64,000 bases of DNA from an uncultured Flavobacteriaceae bacterium (GCA_947498845.1 CANMLX010000018.1:17639-81638); one strand, 5' to 3'; shown: positions 1-9,034, counted from the first letter of the stretch. The notes: generated from the sequence alone by a model not told the origin. Numbers and translations: made by a program.

Positions 1-374
1 AAACTAAAATTATTGGTCGTGTAATTTATATTGATAATTATGGTAATGTTATTACAAATATTAAACGTAAGTTTTTTGAAATCCTTCAAAAAGGGCGCAA
101 TTTTGAAATTACCGTAAGACATTATAAGTTTAAAACCATTTACAATAAATATAGTGATATTGTAAATTTTGATATTCCTGAAGAAAAACGAAATAACGAA
201 GGTAGAGGATTAGTCGTTTTTAATTCCAGTGATTTTCTGGAAATTGCATTGTATAAAAGCAACCCAGAAACCCATGGGAGTGCTGCTTCCTTAATGGGAC
301 TAAAAGTCATGGATACCATTAGTATCGATTTTATTCCAAATCCTGTACTTTCAGAAAAGGAGAATTTGTTTTAA
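1..374 (+). CDS. SAM hydroxide adenosyltransferase (SAM hydrolase), C-terminal part
   Basis: Partial gene, cut by the window start; about 123 C-terminal residues remain, in the frame beginning at base 3, with a TAA stop at 372-374. The visible part contains GRVIYIDNYGNVITNI, typical of the C-terminal beta-barrel domain of the DUF62/SAM hydroxide adenosyltransferase family, followed by a hydrophilic stretch and the segment IALYKSNPE. Known family members split S-adenosylmethionine into adenosine and methionine; the catalytic N-terminal domain lies outside the window, so activity cannot be judged. The next ORF starts directly at the stop codon (375), suggesting co-transcription. Confidence 0.8.
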   Translation, partial: TKIIGRVIYIDNYGNVITNIKRKFFEILQKGRNFEITVRHYKFKTIYNKYSDIVNFDIPEEKRNNEGRGLVVFNSSDFLEIALYKSNPETHGSAASLMGLKVMDTISIDFIPNPVLSEKENLF

Positions 375-566
375 ATGATTAAAAATAGCTTTGCTCTTAT
401 TATTGTTACCGTTCTTGCTATCTATGGTTTCTTTCATGAGCTATTTATAAGGTCCATTGAAAGACCGATAACTCACTATAGTTTATCTCTAATTCTTTTA
501 GGGGTTTCTGTTCATGGTTTAATATCTTTGACTTATAATAACAGAATAAAACAAACTTTTAGTTGA
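375..566 (+). CDS. Small two-helix membrane protein, unknown function
   Basis: A 63-residue protein starting at the ATG that directly follows the stop of the SAM hydrolase gene. Two hydrophobic segments, about residues 5-22 and 36-52, separated by a short charged loop, predict a small inner-membrane hairpin protein. I recognise no family. Its stop codon TGA overlaps the TTG start of the downstream SDR gene (563), so the three genes look translationally coupled. The tight coupling on both sides is the main argument that it is real. Confidence 0.55.
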   Translation: MIKNSFALIIVTVLAIYGFFHELFIRSIERPITHYSLSLILLGVSVHGLISLTYNNRIKQTFS

Positions 567-1300
567 ATAAAATAGTTCTAATTACTGGTGGAAGCAGAGG
601 GATTGGAAAAGCAACCTCTTTAGAAATAGCTAAACAAGGGTATTTTGTTTGTATTAATTACAAAGGAGATAAAAAATCTGCTGAGAATACAGTTAAAGAA
701 ATAAAAGCAAATGGAGAGGAAGCTCTAGCTATAAAAGCCGATATTTCAATTGAAAAAGATGTTTTAAATTTATTTAAGCAAATAGATTCTATGAATGGGA
801 TATTATATGGTTTAGTAAATAATGCTGGGATATTAAACAAACAATCCCCTCTAGTTAATATGACCTACAATCGTATTAAAGACACATTTCACACCAATAT
901 TATTGGTTCTTTTTTATGTGCAAGAGAAGCTATTAAAAGAATGTCACTAAAGTGTAATGGTAAAGGTGGAAAAATTATAAATATTTCTTCAGGAGCTTCA
1001 AAATTTGGATCACCAAACGAATACATTGACTATGCCTCATCCAAAGGAGCAATAGACACTTTCACTATAGGATTAGCTAAAGAATTAGCAGAAGACAACA
1101 TACAGGTTAATGCCATTAGACCCGGTTTTATTGATACCGACATACATCAAACATACAACAGATTAGAATCTGTAAAAGCCCTAATCCCTATGAAAAGAAT
1201 AGGAAAACCTATAGAAATTGCTAATGCAGTTGTTTGGCTGTTATCCGATAAATCTAGTTATACCACAGGCGCTATCATTGATATTGCAGGTGGAAAGTAA
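563..1300 (+). CDS. Short-chain dehydrogenase/reductase (SDR), FabG-like
   Basis: 245 residues, the usual length of a classical SDR. The nucleotide-binding motif TGGSRGIG is at residues 8-15, NNAG at 86-89, and the catalytic Ser-Tyr-Lys set is visible as S142/S143, Y157 and K161. The C-terminal half has the usual RPGFIDTD motif after the active site. Likely an NAD(P)H-dependent cytoplasmic oxidoreductase; substrate unknown, and 3-oxoacyl-ACP reductase is only the nearest familiar relative. The start is TTG, because no ATG lies in frame before the first beta strand (KIVLITGG); this TTG overlaps the TGA of the preceding small membrane gene. Confidence 0.85.
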   Translation: MNKIVLITGGSRGIGKATSLEIAKQGYFVCINYKGDKKSAENTVKEIKANGEEALAIKADISIEKDVLNLFKQIDSMNGILYGLVNNAGILNKQSPLVNMTYNRIKDTFHTNIIGSFLCAREAIKRMSLKCNGKGGKIINISSGASKFGSPNEYIDYASSKGAIDTFTIGLAKELAEDNIQVNAIRPGFIDTDIHQTYNRLESVKALIPMKRIGKPIEIANAVVWLLSDKSSYTTGAIIDIAGGK

Positions 1301-1319
1301 ATTAATAAATAAAAAATAA

Positions 1320-3704
1320 ATGCTAGCTATTCTTAAAAAAGAAATAAATACATTTTTTGCCTCTCCGATAGGCTATTTAGTGATTACACTATTTTTAATT
1401 CTTAATGGATTATTTATCTGGGTATTTAAAGGCGATTTCAATATTCTGGACTATGGGTTTGCAGACTTATCTACTTTTTTTTTACTAGCCCCTTGGATAT
1501 TATTATTTCTTATCCCAGCAGTAACAATGCGTAGTTTTTCAGATGAAAAAAAACAAGGCACTTTAGAACTCTTGCTTACTAAACCTGTTTCCAAATTAAA
1601 CATTGTATTAGGTAAATATTTTGGTGCTTTATTTCTCATCCTTATAGCTCTTTTACCAACGCTATTATACGTTTATACGATACATCAACTAGGGAATCCT
1701 GTTGGAAATTTAGATTATGGTAGCACATTTGGCTCTTATTTTGGTCTCGTTTTTTTAGCAGCGGCTTACACTGCTATTGGTATTTTTTGTTCTACACTTT
1801 CAAACAACCAAATTGTTGCATTTATAACTTCTGTTTTCGTTTGTCTTATATTTTATATTGGTTTCGAAAGCATTACCGAGTTTACCTCAAATACTTTTAT
1901 TGAAAAACTTGGCATGAACTATCATTATAAAAGTATTAGTCGTGGCGTAATAGATACTAGAGATATCATTTACTTTTTAAGTGTTACAGGTTGTTTTATT
2001 CTTATTACCAAATTAGGCATTTCTACAACTTCTATTGTTAAAAAAGACATCCTTAGATTGGTGGGTATTTTAATCGCTCTTATAACTATTAACGTTATAC
2101 TTAACAGAGTTAATAAACGTTTTGACTTAACAAAAGACCAACGCTACACACTAAGCAAATCGGCTAAAAACATTATTAATCTGGCCGAATCTCCCGTTGT
2201 TATCGATATTTTTTTAAAAGGCGAAGCATTTCCTTCTGAATTTAGACGTCTACAACAAGAAACCAAACAACTATTGGAAGAGTTTAATAATGAAAATGAT
2301 AACATTATCTATAATTTTATTAACCCTCTTGAGAATGAATCACAACGAGAGCGTACCATACAACAACTTACACAACGTGGATTAACACCTATGCAATTAA
2401 GCGTTCAAGAAAACGGCAAATCCACTCAAGAAGTCATATTCCCATGGGCATTAGCCAGTTATAATGAACGCACAGTTACTATCCCCCTAATAAAAAATAA
2501 AATAGGAGCTTCTCAACAGGATTTAGTTAGTAATTCTGTACAGCATTTAGAATATGCATTTGCCGATGGCTTAAATAAGCTCCTTAAACCAAAATCTAAA
2601 AAAATAGCCATTCTAAAAGGAAATAAGCAGCTAGAAAATAAATACATCGCAGATTTTGTCAAAAAACTTAAAGCCAATTATTTTATAGCACCCTTTACAT
2701 TAGACAGTGTTGCTAAAAACCCTAAAAACACGCTAAAACAGCTTAATAATTTCGATTTGATTATTTCTGCTAAACCAACCGAAATATTTACTGAAAACGA
2801 AAAATATGTTTTAGATCAATTTACCATGAATGGTGGTAAAAGTTTATGGCTTATTGATGCTGTAGCCATAGAAAAGGACAGCTTATATAACCCTAATGGT
2901 AGAGGTTTTGCCGTGACTAGAGACTTAAATCTTACCGATTTATTTTTTAATTATGGTATTAGAATAAACCCCTTAATAATAAGCACTCCCTACTCTGCCC
3001 CTATTACACTTGCTATTGGTGAAGGAAGTAAATCACAATTTCAACATTTAAAATGGCCTTATTCACCTTTAGTAGTTTCAAAAAACACACACCCTATTGT
3101 AAATAATTTAAACTTAGTTAAGTTTGATTTTGCCAATCAAATCGACACACTAAAAAACAGTGTTAAAAAAACCATTCTTTTAGAAAGTGCACCTCTAAGT
3201 AAATTAGAAGGCACTCCCAGAGAAATTAGTTTAGATTTGGTCACCAAACCTATCGACCCTAAAACCTTTAATAAAGGGAAACAACCATTAGCAGTACTTC
3301 TTGAAGGTGAATTTACATCAGCTTATAACAGCCGAATTAAGCCTTTTTCAATTTCATCAGAAAAAAATAAAAGTACACCAACAAAAATGATAGTTATAGC
3401 AGATGGCGACCTTATTAAGAATGATGTTATTAGAAACATCCCACAAGAATTAGGTTTCGATAGATGGACAGGTAAAAATTATGGAAACAAAGAATTTTTA
3501 CTAAATGCCGTAAATTATCTATTAGATGACAACGGACTTATAAACATTAGATCTAAAGAAATAGAAGTTGCTTTCTTAAATCAAGAGAAAATTGCAAACG
3601 AAAAAACAAAGTGGCAACTCCTAAATGTATTGCTACCACTAGTCTTATTGGGTTTATTTGGTTTTGTATTTAATTATTACAGAAAGAAAAAATACGCTTC
3701 TTAA
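1320..3704 (+). CDS. gldFG: GldF-GldG fusion: gliding motility ABC transporter permease plus auxiliary subunit
   Basis: A single 794-residue reading frame. Residues 1 to about 240 are an ABC-2 type permease (six hydrophobic segments, MRSFSDEKKQGTLELLLTKP motif) matching GldF. From about 245 the chain continues through one more membrane segment into KRFDLTKDQRYTLS and a long periplasmic-type DUF4350/GldG region, closing with a C-terminal membrane helix and a basic tail (YYRKKK). In Flavobacterium johnsoniae GldF and GldG are separate proteins that work with the ATPase GldA in gliding and type IX secretion. No gldA is seen here. No stop or frameshift occurs at the junction. It starts 19 bp after the SDR gene and precedes dnaN. 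Confidence 0.88.
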   Translation: MLAILKKEINTFFASPIGYLVITLFLILNGLFIWVFKGDFNILDYGFADLSTFFLLAPWILLFLIPAVTMRSFSDEKKQGTLELLLTKPVSKLNIVLGKYFGALFLILIALLPTLLYVYTIHQLGNPVGNLDYGSTFGSYFGLVFLAAAYTAIGIFCSTLSNNQIVAFITSVFVCLIFYIGFESITEFTSNTFIEKLGMNYHYKSISRGVIDTRDIIYFLSVTGCFILITKLGISTTSIVKKDILRLVGILIALITINVILNRVNKRFDLTKDQRYTLSKSAKNIINLAESPVVIDIFLKGEAFPSEFRRLQQETKQLLEEFNNENDNIIYNFINPLENESQRERTIQQLTQRGLTPMQLSVQENGKSTQEVIFPWALASYNERTVTIPLIKNKIGASQQDLVSNSVQHLEYAFADGLNKLLKPKSKKIAILKGNKQLENKYIADFVKKLKANYFIAPFTLDSVAKNPKNTLKQLNNFDLIISAKPTEIFTENEKYVLDQFTMNGGKSLWLIDAVAIEKDSLYNPNGRGFAVTRDLNLTDLFFNYGIRINPLIISTPYSAPITLAIGEGSKSQFQHLKWPYSPLVVSKNTHPIVNNLNLVKFDFANQIDTLKNSVKKTILLESAPLSKLEGTPREISLDLVTKPIDPKTFNKGKQPLAVLLEGEFTSAYNSRIKPFSISSEKNKSTPTKMIVIADGDLIKNDVIRNIPQELGFDRWTGKNYGNKEFLLNAVNYLLDDNGLINIRSKEIEVAFLNQEKIANEKTKWQLLNVLLPLVLLGLFGFVFNYYRKKKYAS

Positions 3705-3839
3705 ATGTTGATAAGTTTGTTTCTTAGATTAGCGACTATAGAATATATTTGTATAGAGCTCTTCTTTAGTAATGCTTTGACCTGCAAAATGTAAATGTTT
3801 CGGTTAAAAACCACTACCCAAGATGAGTTTGTTATTAAT

Positions 3840-3848
3840 TTATCCACA
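3840..3848 (+). promoter_or_regulatory. DnaA box upstream of dnaN
   Basis: TTATCCACA, a perfect match to the DnaA-box consensus, lies 20 bp upstream of the dnaN start codon. It is the only perfect copy I noticed in the window; a weaker TTATCAACA is at 54955-54963 upstream of the HU gene. A single box does not make an origin, but could let DnaA regulate dnaN. Confidence 0.45.
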
Positions 3849-3868
3849 ACAAAAAGTTTTCTATATAA

Positions 3869-4987
3869 ATGAAGTTTATAGTATCAAGTACGTACTTATT
3901 AAAACAATTACAAGTCTTAGGCGGTGTAATTAACAATTCTAATACACTACCAATCCTAGATAATTTTTTATTTGAATTAGAAGATTCTAAACTTACAGTT
4001 TCTGCTAGTGATTTAGAGACAACAATGTCGTCTACTCTAGATGTAGAAACAGATAGCAATGGTAGTATTGCAATACCTGCACGCTTGCTACTAGATACCT
4101 TAAAAACATTTCCAGAACAACCTCTAACGTTTGTTGTTGAAGATAATAATACTATAGAAATTAGCTCTAATCATGGAAAATATGCTCTAGCATATGCTAA
4201 CGGAGAAGAATTTCCTAAAGCTGTGGAATTAGAAAACCCTAGTAAAACAATAATTACAGGAGATATTTTAGCTACTGCAATAAGCAAAACCATTTTTGCG
4301 GCAGGAAATGACGATTTAAGACCTATGATGAGTGGTGTGTTTTTTCAGTTTTCTACTGAAAGCTTAACCTTTGTTGCTACCGATGCTCATAAACTGGTAA
4401 AATATACTCGAGAAGACGTAAAAGCTAATCAAGTGGCAGAATTTATTATGCCTAAAAAACCTCTAAATCTTTTAAAAGGGATATTGGCAGCTAGTGAAGA
4501 CGAAGTCTCTATAGAATACAACGATTCTAATGCTAAATTTACCTTTGATAATTCTATATTAATTTGTCGTTTAATTGATGGCAAATACCCTAATTACGAA
4601 GCCGTAATACCAAAGGAAAACCCTAATAAATTGGCGATCGCTAGGACACAGTTTTTAAACTCTGTGCGTCGTGTTAGTATTTTCTCTAACAAAACAACAC
4701 ACCAAATTAGATTAAAAATTGCTGGTGCCGAATTAAACATTTCTGCAGAAGATATTGATTACAGCAACAAAGCAGAAGAACGTCTAACTTGTGATTATCA
4801 AGGCGACGACATGCAAATAGGCTTTAATTCTCGTTTCTTAACAGAAATGTTAAACAACTTAAATTCTGATGACGTACAGTTAGAAATGAGTTTACCAAAC
4901 AGGGCTGGTATTTTAACACCCGTTGATGGTTTAGACGAAGGTGAACACATTACCATGCTAGTAATGCCTGTTATGTTGAATAGTTAG
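3869..4987 (+). CDS. dnaN: DNA polymerase III subunit beta (sliding clamp)
   Basis: 372 residues, the normal length for a bacterial beta clamp with three topologically similar domains. Recognisable blocks are the N-terminal MKFIVSSTYLLKQLQ, the middle SGVFFQFSTESLTFVATDAHKL and the C-terminal end HITMLVMPVML, which forms the protein-binding pocket edge. The protein encircles DNA as a dimer and tethers polymerase III and other partners. ATG start at 3869, with a DnaA box just upstream. Downstream come a 162-bp palindromic element (5055-5216) and a bidirectional terminator (5266-5296), so the transcript probably ends there. Confidence 0.97.
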   Translation: MKFIVSSTYLLKQLQVLGGVINNSNTLPILDNFLFELEDSKLTVSASDLETTMSSTLDVETDSNGSIAIPARLLLDTLKTFPEQPLTFVVEDNNTIEISSNHGKYALAYANGEEFPKAVELENPSKTIITGDILATAISKTIFAAGNDDLRPMMSGVFFQFSTESLTFVATDAHKLVKYTREDVKANQVAEFIMPKKPLNLLKGILAASEDEVSIEYNDSNAKFTFDNSILICRLIDGKYPNYEAVIPKENPNKLAIARTQFLNSVRRVSIFSNKTTHQIRLKIAGAELNISAEDIDYSNKAEERLTCDYQGDDMQIGFNSRFLTEMLNNLNSDDVQLEMSLPNRAGILTPVDGLDEGEHITMLVMPVMLNS

Positions 4988-5054
4988 TATAGTTAGTCTA
5001 TTAATTGTATTGACGTATTTGAAAAGAAAAAGATGTGCCCTTTGTTTTCTTATA

Positions 5055-5216
5055 ATACCAATTCTACCATAAAATGCGACATATAATTCGTTTCTTTTAC
5101 ATGATTTCTGCATTAAAAAAATAAACCGTAGCTAAGGCTATGCTTGATTTTTATGCTTTGAACTCCTGTAAAATAACTCAAATTATTTATACCTCATTTT
5201 ATAGCAAAATTGGTAT
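5055..5216. repeat. Long imperfect palindromic element 1 (162 bp)
   Basis: Begins ATACCAATT and ends with its complement AATTGGTAT. The arms keep pairing inward (ATAAAATG against CATTTTAT, then TTTTAC against GTAAAA) around a central GTAGCTAAGGCTATG at 5128-5142, which is the exact midpoint. It lies between the dnaN stop and the terminator at 5266-5296, so dnaN mRNA would carry it as a long hairpin. Together with the terminator it fills most of the 328-bp gap after dnaN. Same family as 5795-5965, 25404-25566, 36589-36749, 55436-55595 and 55597-55759. Confidence 0.85.
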
Positions 5217-5265
5217 AACATTTCTCAATTTGGATTAATTATCCCGTCCTAAAATACATAAAACT

Positions 5266-5296
5266 AAAAAGGCTCACCAATTGGTGAACCTTTTTT
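5266..5296. terminator. Bidirectional rho-independent terminator between dnaN and the DUF4870 gene
   Basis: AAAAAGG-c-TCACCAATTGGTGA-a-CCTTTTTT: a near-perfect dyad with an A-run on the left and a T-run on the right. It can stop transcription from dnaN (plus strand) and from the convergent DUF4870 gene (minus strand, stop at 5316). Confidence 0.85.
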
Positions 5297-5315
5297 GCTT
5301 ATCTCTACTAACCAT

Positions 5316-5654
5316 CTAACTAATAAAATTAAGAGACAAGGGATATTTTGGCGTTTCTCCATTATTCACCCTTATGGCATTAATTATAGGGTAAATCACT
5401 GCTATTACAGCTAAAACTATAAAGCCTAATAGTCCCAGGCCAAATAATAAGATTAACGGTACACATAGTAAACAATAGACAATTAAACTCAATTGAAAAT
5501 TAATAATTTGTTTCCCGTGTTCATCCATTTCATATATCTTCTCTTTTTGGGTCACCCACAAAATTAATGGGACTAGTAAACTTCCAAAACCTAGGAATAA
5601 TGTTGCTAACTGACTTAAATGTGTTAATACTATAACTTGATTATCTTCTCTCAT
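5316..5654 (-). CDS. DUF4870 domain-containing membrane protein
   Basis: 112 residues with three hydrophobic segments (about 14-34, 54-72 and 75-95) and the motif DEHGKQIINFQLS, which is typical of DUF4870 and Tic20-like small membrane proteins common in Bacteroidota. Function is not established for the family. Transcribed convergently to dnaN and sharing its terminator. The protein encoded at 12260-12595 has a related HIRQSLGLW signature, so the window holds two distant members of this fold. Confidence 0.75.
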   Translation of the reverse strand: MREDNQVIVLTHLSQLATLFLGFGSLLVPLILWVTQKEKIYEMDEHGKQIINFQLSLIVYCLLCVPLILLFGLGLLGFIVLAVIAVIYPIINAIRVNNGETPKYPLSLNFIS

Positions 5655-5794
5655 AATGATTTAAATGTTTTTGATTGATACTTATAAGACTACCAAAAAT
5701 CAAAAATGTTACACAAAATCACTAAACTTTAAAAGTCAAACTATAATACAAATTAAATAACATCAATCAAAAGACCTACTCTCCCTAGTGCTTT

Positions 5795-5965
5795 AACCCG
5801 CTTTATGCAATAGAAGGTTGTCATGAAGCTTGTAGATGCAAGAAGTACTAGTGTTTTCTTAATTTCTGCATAGCACCGCTATGGTGAAATTAAAAAACGC
5901 AGCGAAGCGGTAGTATTTACAGTAGCTACAAGATGTAATAAATTTTTTATTGCATAATGCGGGTT
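5795..5965. repeat. Long imperfect palindromic element 2 (171 bp)
   Basis: Left end AACCCGCTTTATGCAATA pairs with the right end TATTGCATAATGCGGGTT; the arms then diverge but keep patches of pairing around a central CATAGC-acc-GCTATG at 5869-5883. It has the same length class and TAGC/GCTA centre as the ATACCA-ended elements but different terminal sequence. It fills the gap between the DUF4870 gene start and the M61 terminator; the remainder of 5655-5794 shows no gene. Confidence 0.8.
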
Positions 5966-5980
5966 TAATATAGTATACAA

Positions 5981-6015
5981 AAAACGGCTATCAACACTAA
6001 TTTGATAGCCGTTTT
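5981..6015. terminator. Rho-independent terminator of the M61 peptidase gene
   Basis: A perfect 14-bp stem, AAAACGGCTATCAA / TTGATAGCCGTTTT, with a 7-nt loop, flanked by A-runs and T-runs, 25 bp beyond the minus-strand stop codon of the M61 gene at 6041. The symmetric A/T tails would allow function in both directions. Confidence 0.9.
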
Positions 6016-6040
6016 AGTTTCTTATCTATATGTTAAAAGT

Positions 6041-7936
6041 TTACCCTTTTAACCAAGCTTTACGTAATGTTTTTTGAGCATCTGTAGCGTCTGCCTTTTT
6101 AACTAAACCTTCTCCATTGGTGTAACCTTGAGTTGTTGTCGTCTTTATAGAGATTTCTTGCCCATTTCTTTCTAAAACCACATCTATAACTGTATCTGGA
6201 GTCCACATAAACACATTTTGCAATAATTGATTTGCATTTTGTAGCGTTAATGCTTCACCGTTTATAGATTTAATAACATCTTTAGGCTGAGCACCTTGTT
6301 CCTTCCAAAAACTATTTTTTAACACATCATCTGTAAAAATTATAGTTCCATTTTGAGGATTCCCAGTTACAATAGGCACCCCATTTAGCATAATATAATT
6401 GGCTTTTATTTTAGCTTCACCTATTTCTAATCCAACCTTCTCAAAAAATTTATTATAATCGATTGGTATATCGCCTATAACATGAGTGTTAAAAAACTCG
6501 CCTAATGATGGATAGGTCATCGCTATAATTTCATCAATAAGTTTGTCATCTTCAAAAGGTTTATCTTTTCCATATTTATTAGATAACTCTTTCATTAAGG
6601 ATAATACACCTCGGTTACCATTACTTTCTTCTCTTAATAAAATATCAATACACATGCCTATTAAAGCTCCTTTTTGATATACATTTAAATATTGATCTTT
6701 GTAAGGTGCCTTAAGTACATTTTCACTCATAATAGTAAAACTCATCGCATCATTTAACCTTTTAGAGCCTGTTATTTTACTCATTATTTTCGCAAAAAAC
6801 TCATCTTCTTTCACTAAATCTTGATCCACTTGAAACAACGTTGCAAAATATTCTGTAATACCTTCATACATCCATAAATGCTTAGAAAAGGTGGGATTAT
6901 GATAATCGAAATAATGTACATCTTCAGAATGGACACTTAAAGGGGTTACAATATGGAAAAACTCATGAGATACCACATCGGTCATACTTCTATCTAAAGC
7001 TGCTTTATCCATAGATTCGGGTAATACCACTACTGTAGATGTATGGTGTTCTAGAGCGCCAAAACCTTTAGGTGAATCTTCTTTACCTTCAGATAAATAC
7101 AAATAAATATCGTAACGCGGTGTAGCATTTACATCACCCAGATAAGCTTTTTGAGCCTTCATCATTTTAAATACATTATCCTTTAAAGATTTTGCTGTAT
7201 GCACTTTATTTGGAGAATAGACACTTAAAACAATTTTAATATCACCTACCATAAACTCTTCAACATCTAAATTACCATACATCATTGGATTGTCTGTAAT
7301 ATCAAAATATCTGGATGCAGAATAGCTTGTAGTTATCATTTTACCATCATCGCTCTTTTTTGAAGCAACACTCGGTAATGCCGAGGTCTTGACAAAATCG
7401 GTTGGCGCAGTAACATCTAATCTATATTGATTATTTTTTAGCTCATCAAAATATCCTATAAAACCATGCAAATTTAAGACATAGTTATTAGGTTCAATAT
7501 TTGTTCCAGATGGTGAAAAAGGTTGCTCTCCGCCAATGCCTCCTTTTAACTCAATATCATAAGTATCATTAACTCTATAGGTTATTTTATCTAATTTTTT
7601 AGCATTTTTTATTACCCAAGAGTTTTTATCTAGGCTGGTAACCTCCATTTCGTTTCCAGAATAGTCTAAGGCCTTAAAATCTTCGATGTATTTACCAAAA
7701 TCACTTACAGCATACGTACCGGGTACAACTCTTGGAAGTCTATACGTTACTTGAGGCGTTGTAAAACGTCCTGGATTAATAACCACTGGGGCTTTATCAT
7801 CCAAAACTTTAGACAAATCTATTTGGGTTTGTATGGGTGTGTTTACAGCCAAATCGTTAACACCAGTTTTTCCTGCACCACAACCTACTATTAAGCTTCC
7901 AAAACATAGTGAAGCTACTAAAACTCTAATATTCAT
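6041..7936 (-). CDS. M61 family metallopeptidase, lipoprotein with PDZ domain
   Basis: 631 residues. The N-terminus is a lipoprotein signal (SLIVGC, lipidated Cys19), so the protein is anchored in an envelope membrane. A glycyl-aminopeptidase-type (M61) region follows, with GALEH at 293-297 and the zinc motif HEFFH at 324-328; a PDZ-like module occupies about 510-605, including the segment KSINGEALTLQNANQLL. Known M61 enzymes are aminopeptidases with preference for N-terminal Gly or Ala; here a role in periplasmic or surface peptide turnover is inferred. Stand-alone transcription unit ending at the strong terminator 5981-6015, divergent from the glycosyltransferase gene. Confidence 0.9.
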   Translation of the reverse strand: MNIRVLVASLCFGSLIVGCGAGKTGVNDLAVNTPIQTQIDLSKVLDDKAPVVINPGRFTTPQVTYRLPRVVPGTYAVSDFGKYIEDFKALDYSGNEMEVTSLDKNSWVIKNAKKLDKITYRVNDTYDIELKGGIGGEQPFSPSGTNIEPNNYVLNLHGFIGYFDELKNNQYRLDVTAPTDFVKTSALPSVASKKSDDGKMITTSYSASRYFDITDNPMMYGNLDVEEFMVGDIKIVLSVYSPNKVHTAKSLKDNVFKMMKAQKAYLGDVNATPRYDIYLYLSEGKEDSPKGFGALEHHTSTVVVLPESMDKAALDRSMTDVVSHEFFHIVTPLSVHSEDVHYFDYHNPTFSKHLWMYEGITEYFATLFQVDQDLVKEDEFFAKIMSKITGSKRLNDAMSFTIMSENVLKAPYKDQYLNVYQKGALIGMCIDILLREESNGNRGVLSLMKELSNKYGKDKPFEDDKLIDEIIAMTYPSLGEFFNTHVIGDIPIDYNKFFEKVGLEIGEAKIKANYIMLNGVPIVTGNPQNGTIIFTDDVLKNSFWKEQGAQPKDVIKSINGEALTLQNANQLLQNVFMWTPDTVIDVVLERNGQEISIKTTTTQGYTNGEGLVKKADATDAQKTLRKAWLKG

Positions 7937-8026
7937 TAATGTTTATTTTAAAGTAAAAAAAGCTAAAATAAGATTATGTTAAAATATCTCTTCACAAGGT
8001 TTTGTTAAAAGATACTATATTCGCTT

Positions 8027-9034
8027 ATGCAAAAACCTTTAGTTAGTATAATTACGCCTTTTAAAAATACCAGTGCCTTTTTAGAAGTGTGTATAAATTC
8101 TATAATTAATCAAACTTATACCAACTGGGAGCTATTGATTATTGATGATCATTCTACAGATAATAGCTATGCGTTAGTTGAAGCGTATTCTAAACAAGAT
8201 AGTAGAATAAAACTCTATAAAAATACAGGTAAGGGCATTATAGATGCGCTTCAAATGGCTTTTAAAAATAGCTCTGGAGCTATGATTACTAGAATGGATA
8301 GCGACGATATTATGTGCCCTAACAAGCTTGCTGTTTTAGTTGACAAATTGTTAACCTATGGCAAACAACATGTCGCTGTTGGGTTAGTAGAATACTTTAA
8401 CGCCAATGGCGTTGGCCCAGGCTACAAAAGCTACGAGACATGGCTCAATAATTTAACCGAAACCGGAAGTAATTATACCGAAATCTATAAAGAATGTGTT
8501 ATTCCATCGCCTTGTTGGATGACTTATAAAGAGGATTTAATTGCTTGTGATGCTTTTAACCCTAATATATATCCCGAGGATTATGACCTAACATTCCGGT
8601 TTTACAAGCATGGTCTTAAATGTATTCCTTGTAATGAAGTGCTCCACAAATGGCGTGATTACAGTACCCGAACATCCAGAACACATATACATTATGCCCA
8701 AAACCACTTTACAACATTAAAAGTGCTTCATTTTTTAGATATAGATTATGATACAACAAAAAACCTAGTAATTTGGGGTGCAGGAACTAAAGGCAAACTT
8801 ATGGCAAGCCTATTTATAGAGCGCCAAGTTCCTTTTCAATGGATTTGTGATAACCCCAACAAAATAGGAAAGGACATTTATGGTAAAAAAATGCTAAGCT
8901 TTGATGCGTTATCCCAAATTAAAAACCCGCAAAGTTTGATTACTGTCGCCAATAAAGAAGCACAAAAAGAAATTAAACAATATTTACAATCATTAAATTT
9001 ACAACCTGTTAAGGATTATATTTTCTTTTGTTAG
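8027..9034 (+). CDS. Family 2 glycosyltransferase with C-terminal Rossmann-like domain
   Basis: 335 residues. The N-terminal GT-A domain shows VSIITPFKNTSAFLEVCI, the DDHSTD loop at 41-46 and the metal-binding MDSDD at 90-94. After about residue 245 there is an extra segment starting IWGAGTKGK and continuing ICDNPNKIGKDIYGKK, which resembles the N-terminal nucleotide-binding fold of PglD-like or carbohydrate-biosynthesis proteins. It probably transfers a sugar from a nucleotide sugar to an envelope glycan; acceptor unknown. No other glycan genes are adjacent, so it is an orphan transferase. Single gene, followed by the promoter of the BatA-like operon. Confidence 0.85.
   Translation: MQKPLVSIITPFKNTSAFLEVCINSIINQTYTNWELLIIDDHSTDNSYALVEAYSKQDSRIKLYKNTGKGIIDALQMAFKNSSGAMITRMDSDDIMCPNKLAVLVDKLLTYGKQHVAVGLVEYFNANGVGPGYKSYETWLNNLTETGSNYTEIYKECVIPSPCWMTYKEDLIACDAFNPNIYPEDYDLTFRFYKHGLKCIPCNEVLHKWRDYSTRTSRTHIHYAQNHFTTLKVLHFLDIDYDTTKNLVIWGAGTKGKLMASLFIERQVPFQWICDNPNKIGKDIYGKKMLSFDALSQIKNPQSLITVANKEAQKEIKQYLQSLNLQPVKDYIFFC

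Noticed and set aside
2020..2070. Frameshift or programmed slippage between gldF and gldG
   Set aside because: The frame is continuous with no slippery run or stop at the junction, so a simple fusion is the better reading.
3705..3868. Replication origin at dnaN
   Set aside because: Only one DnaA box, no dnaA gene, no AT-rich unwinding repeats; the neighbourhood is gliding genes.
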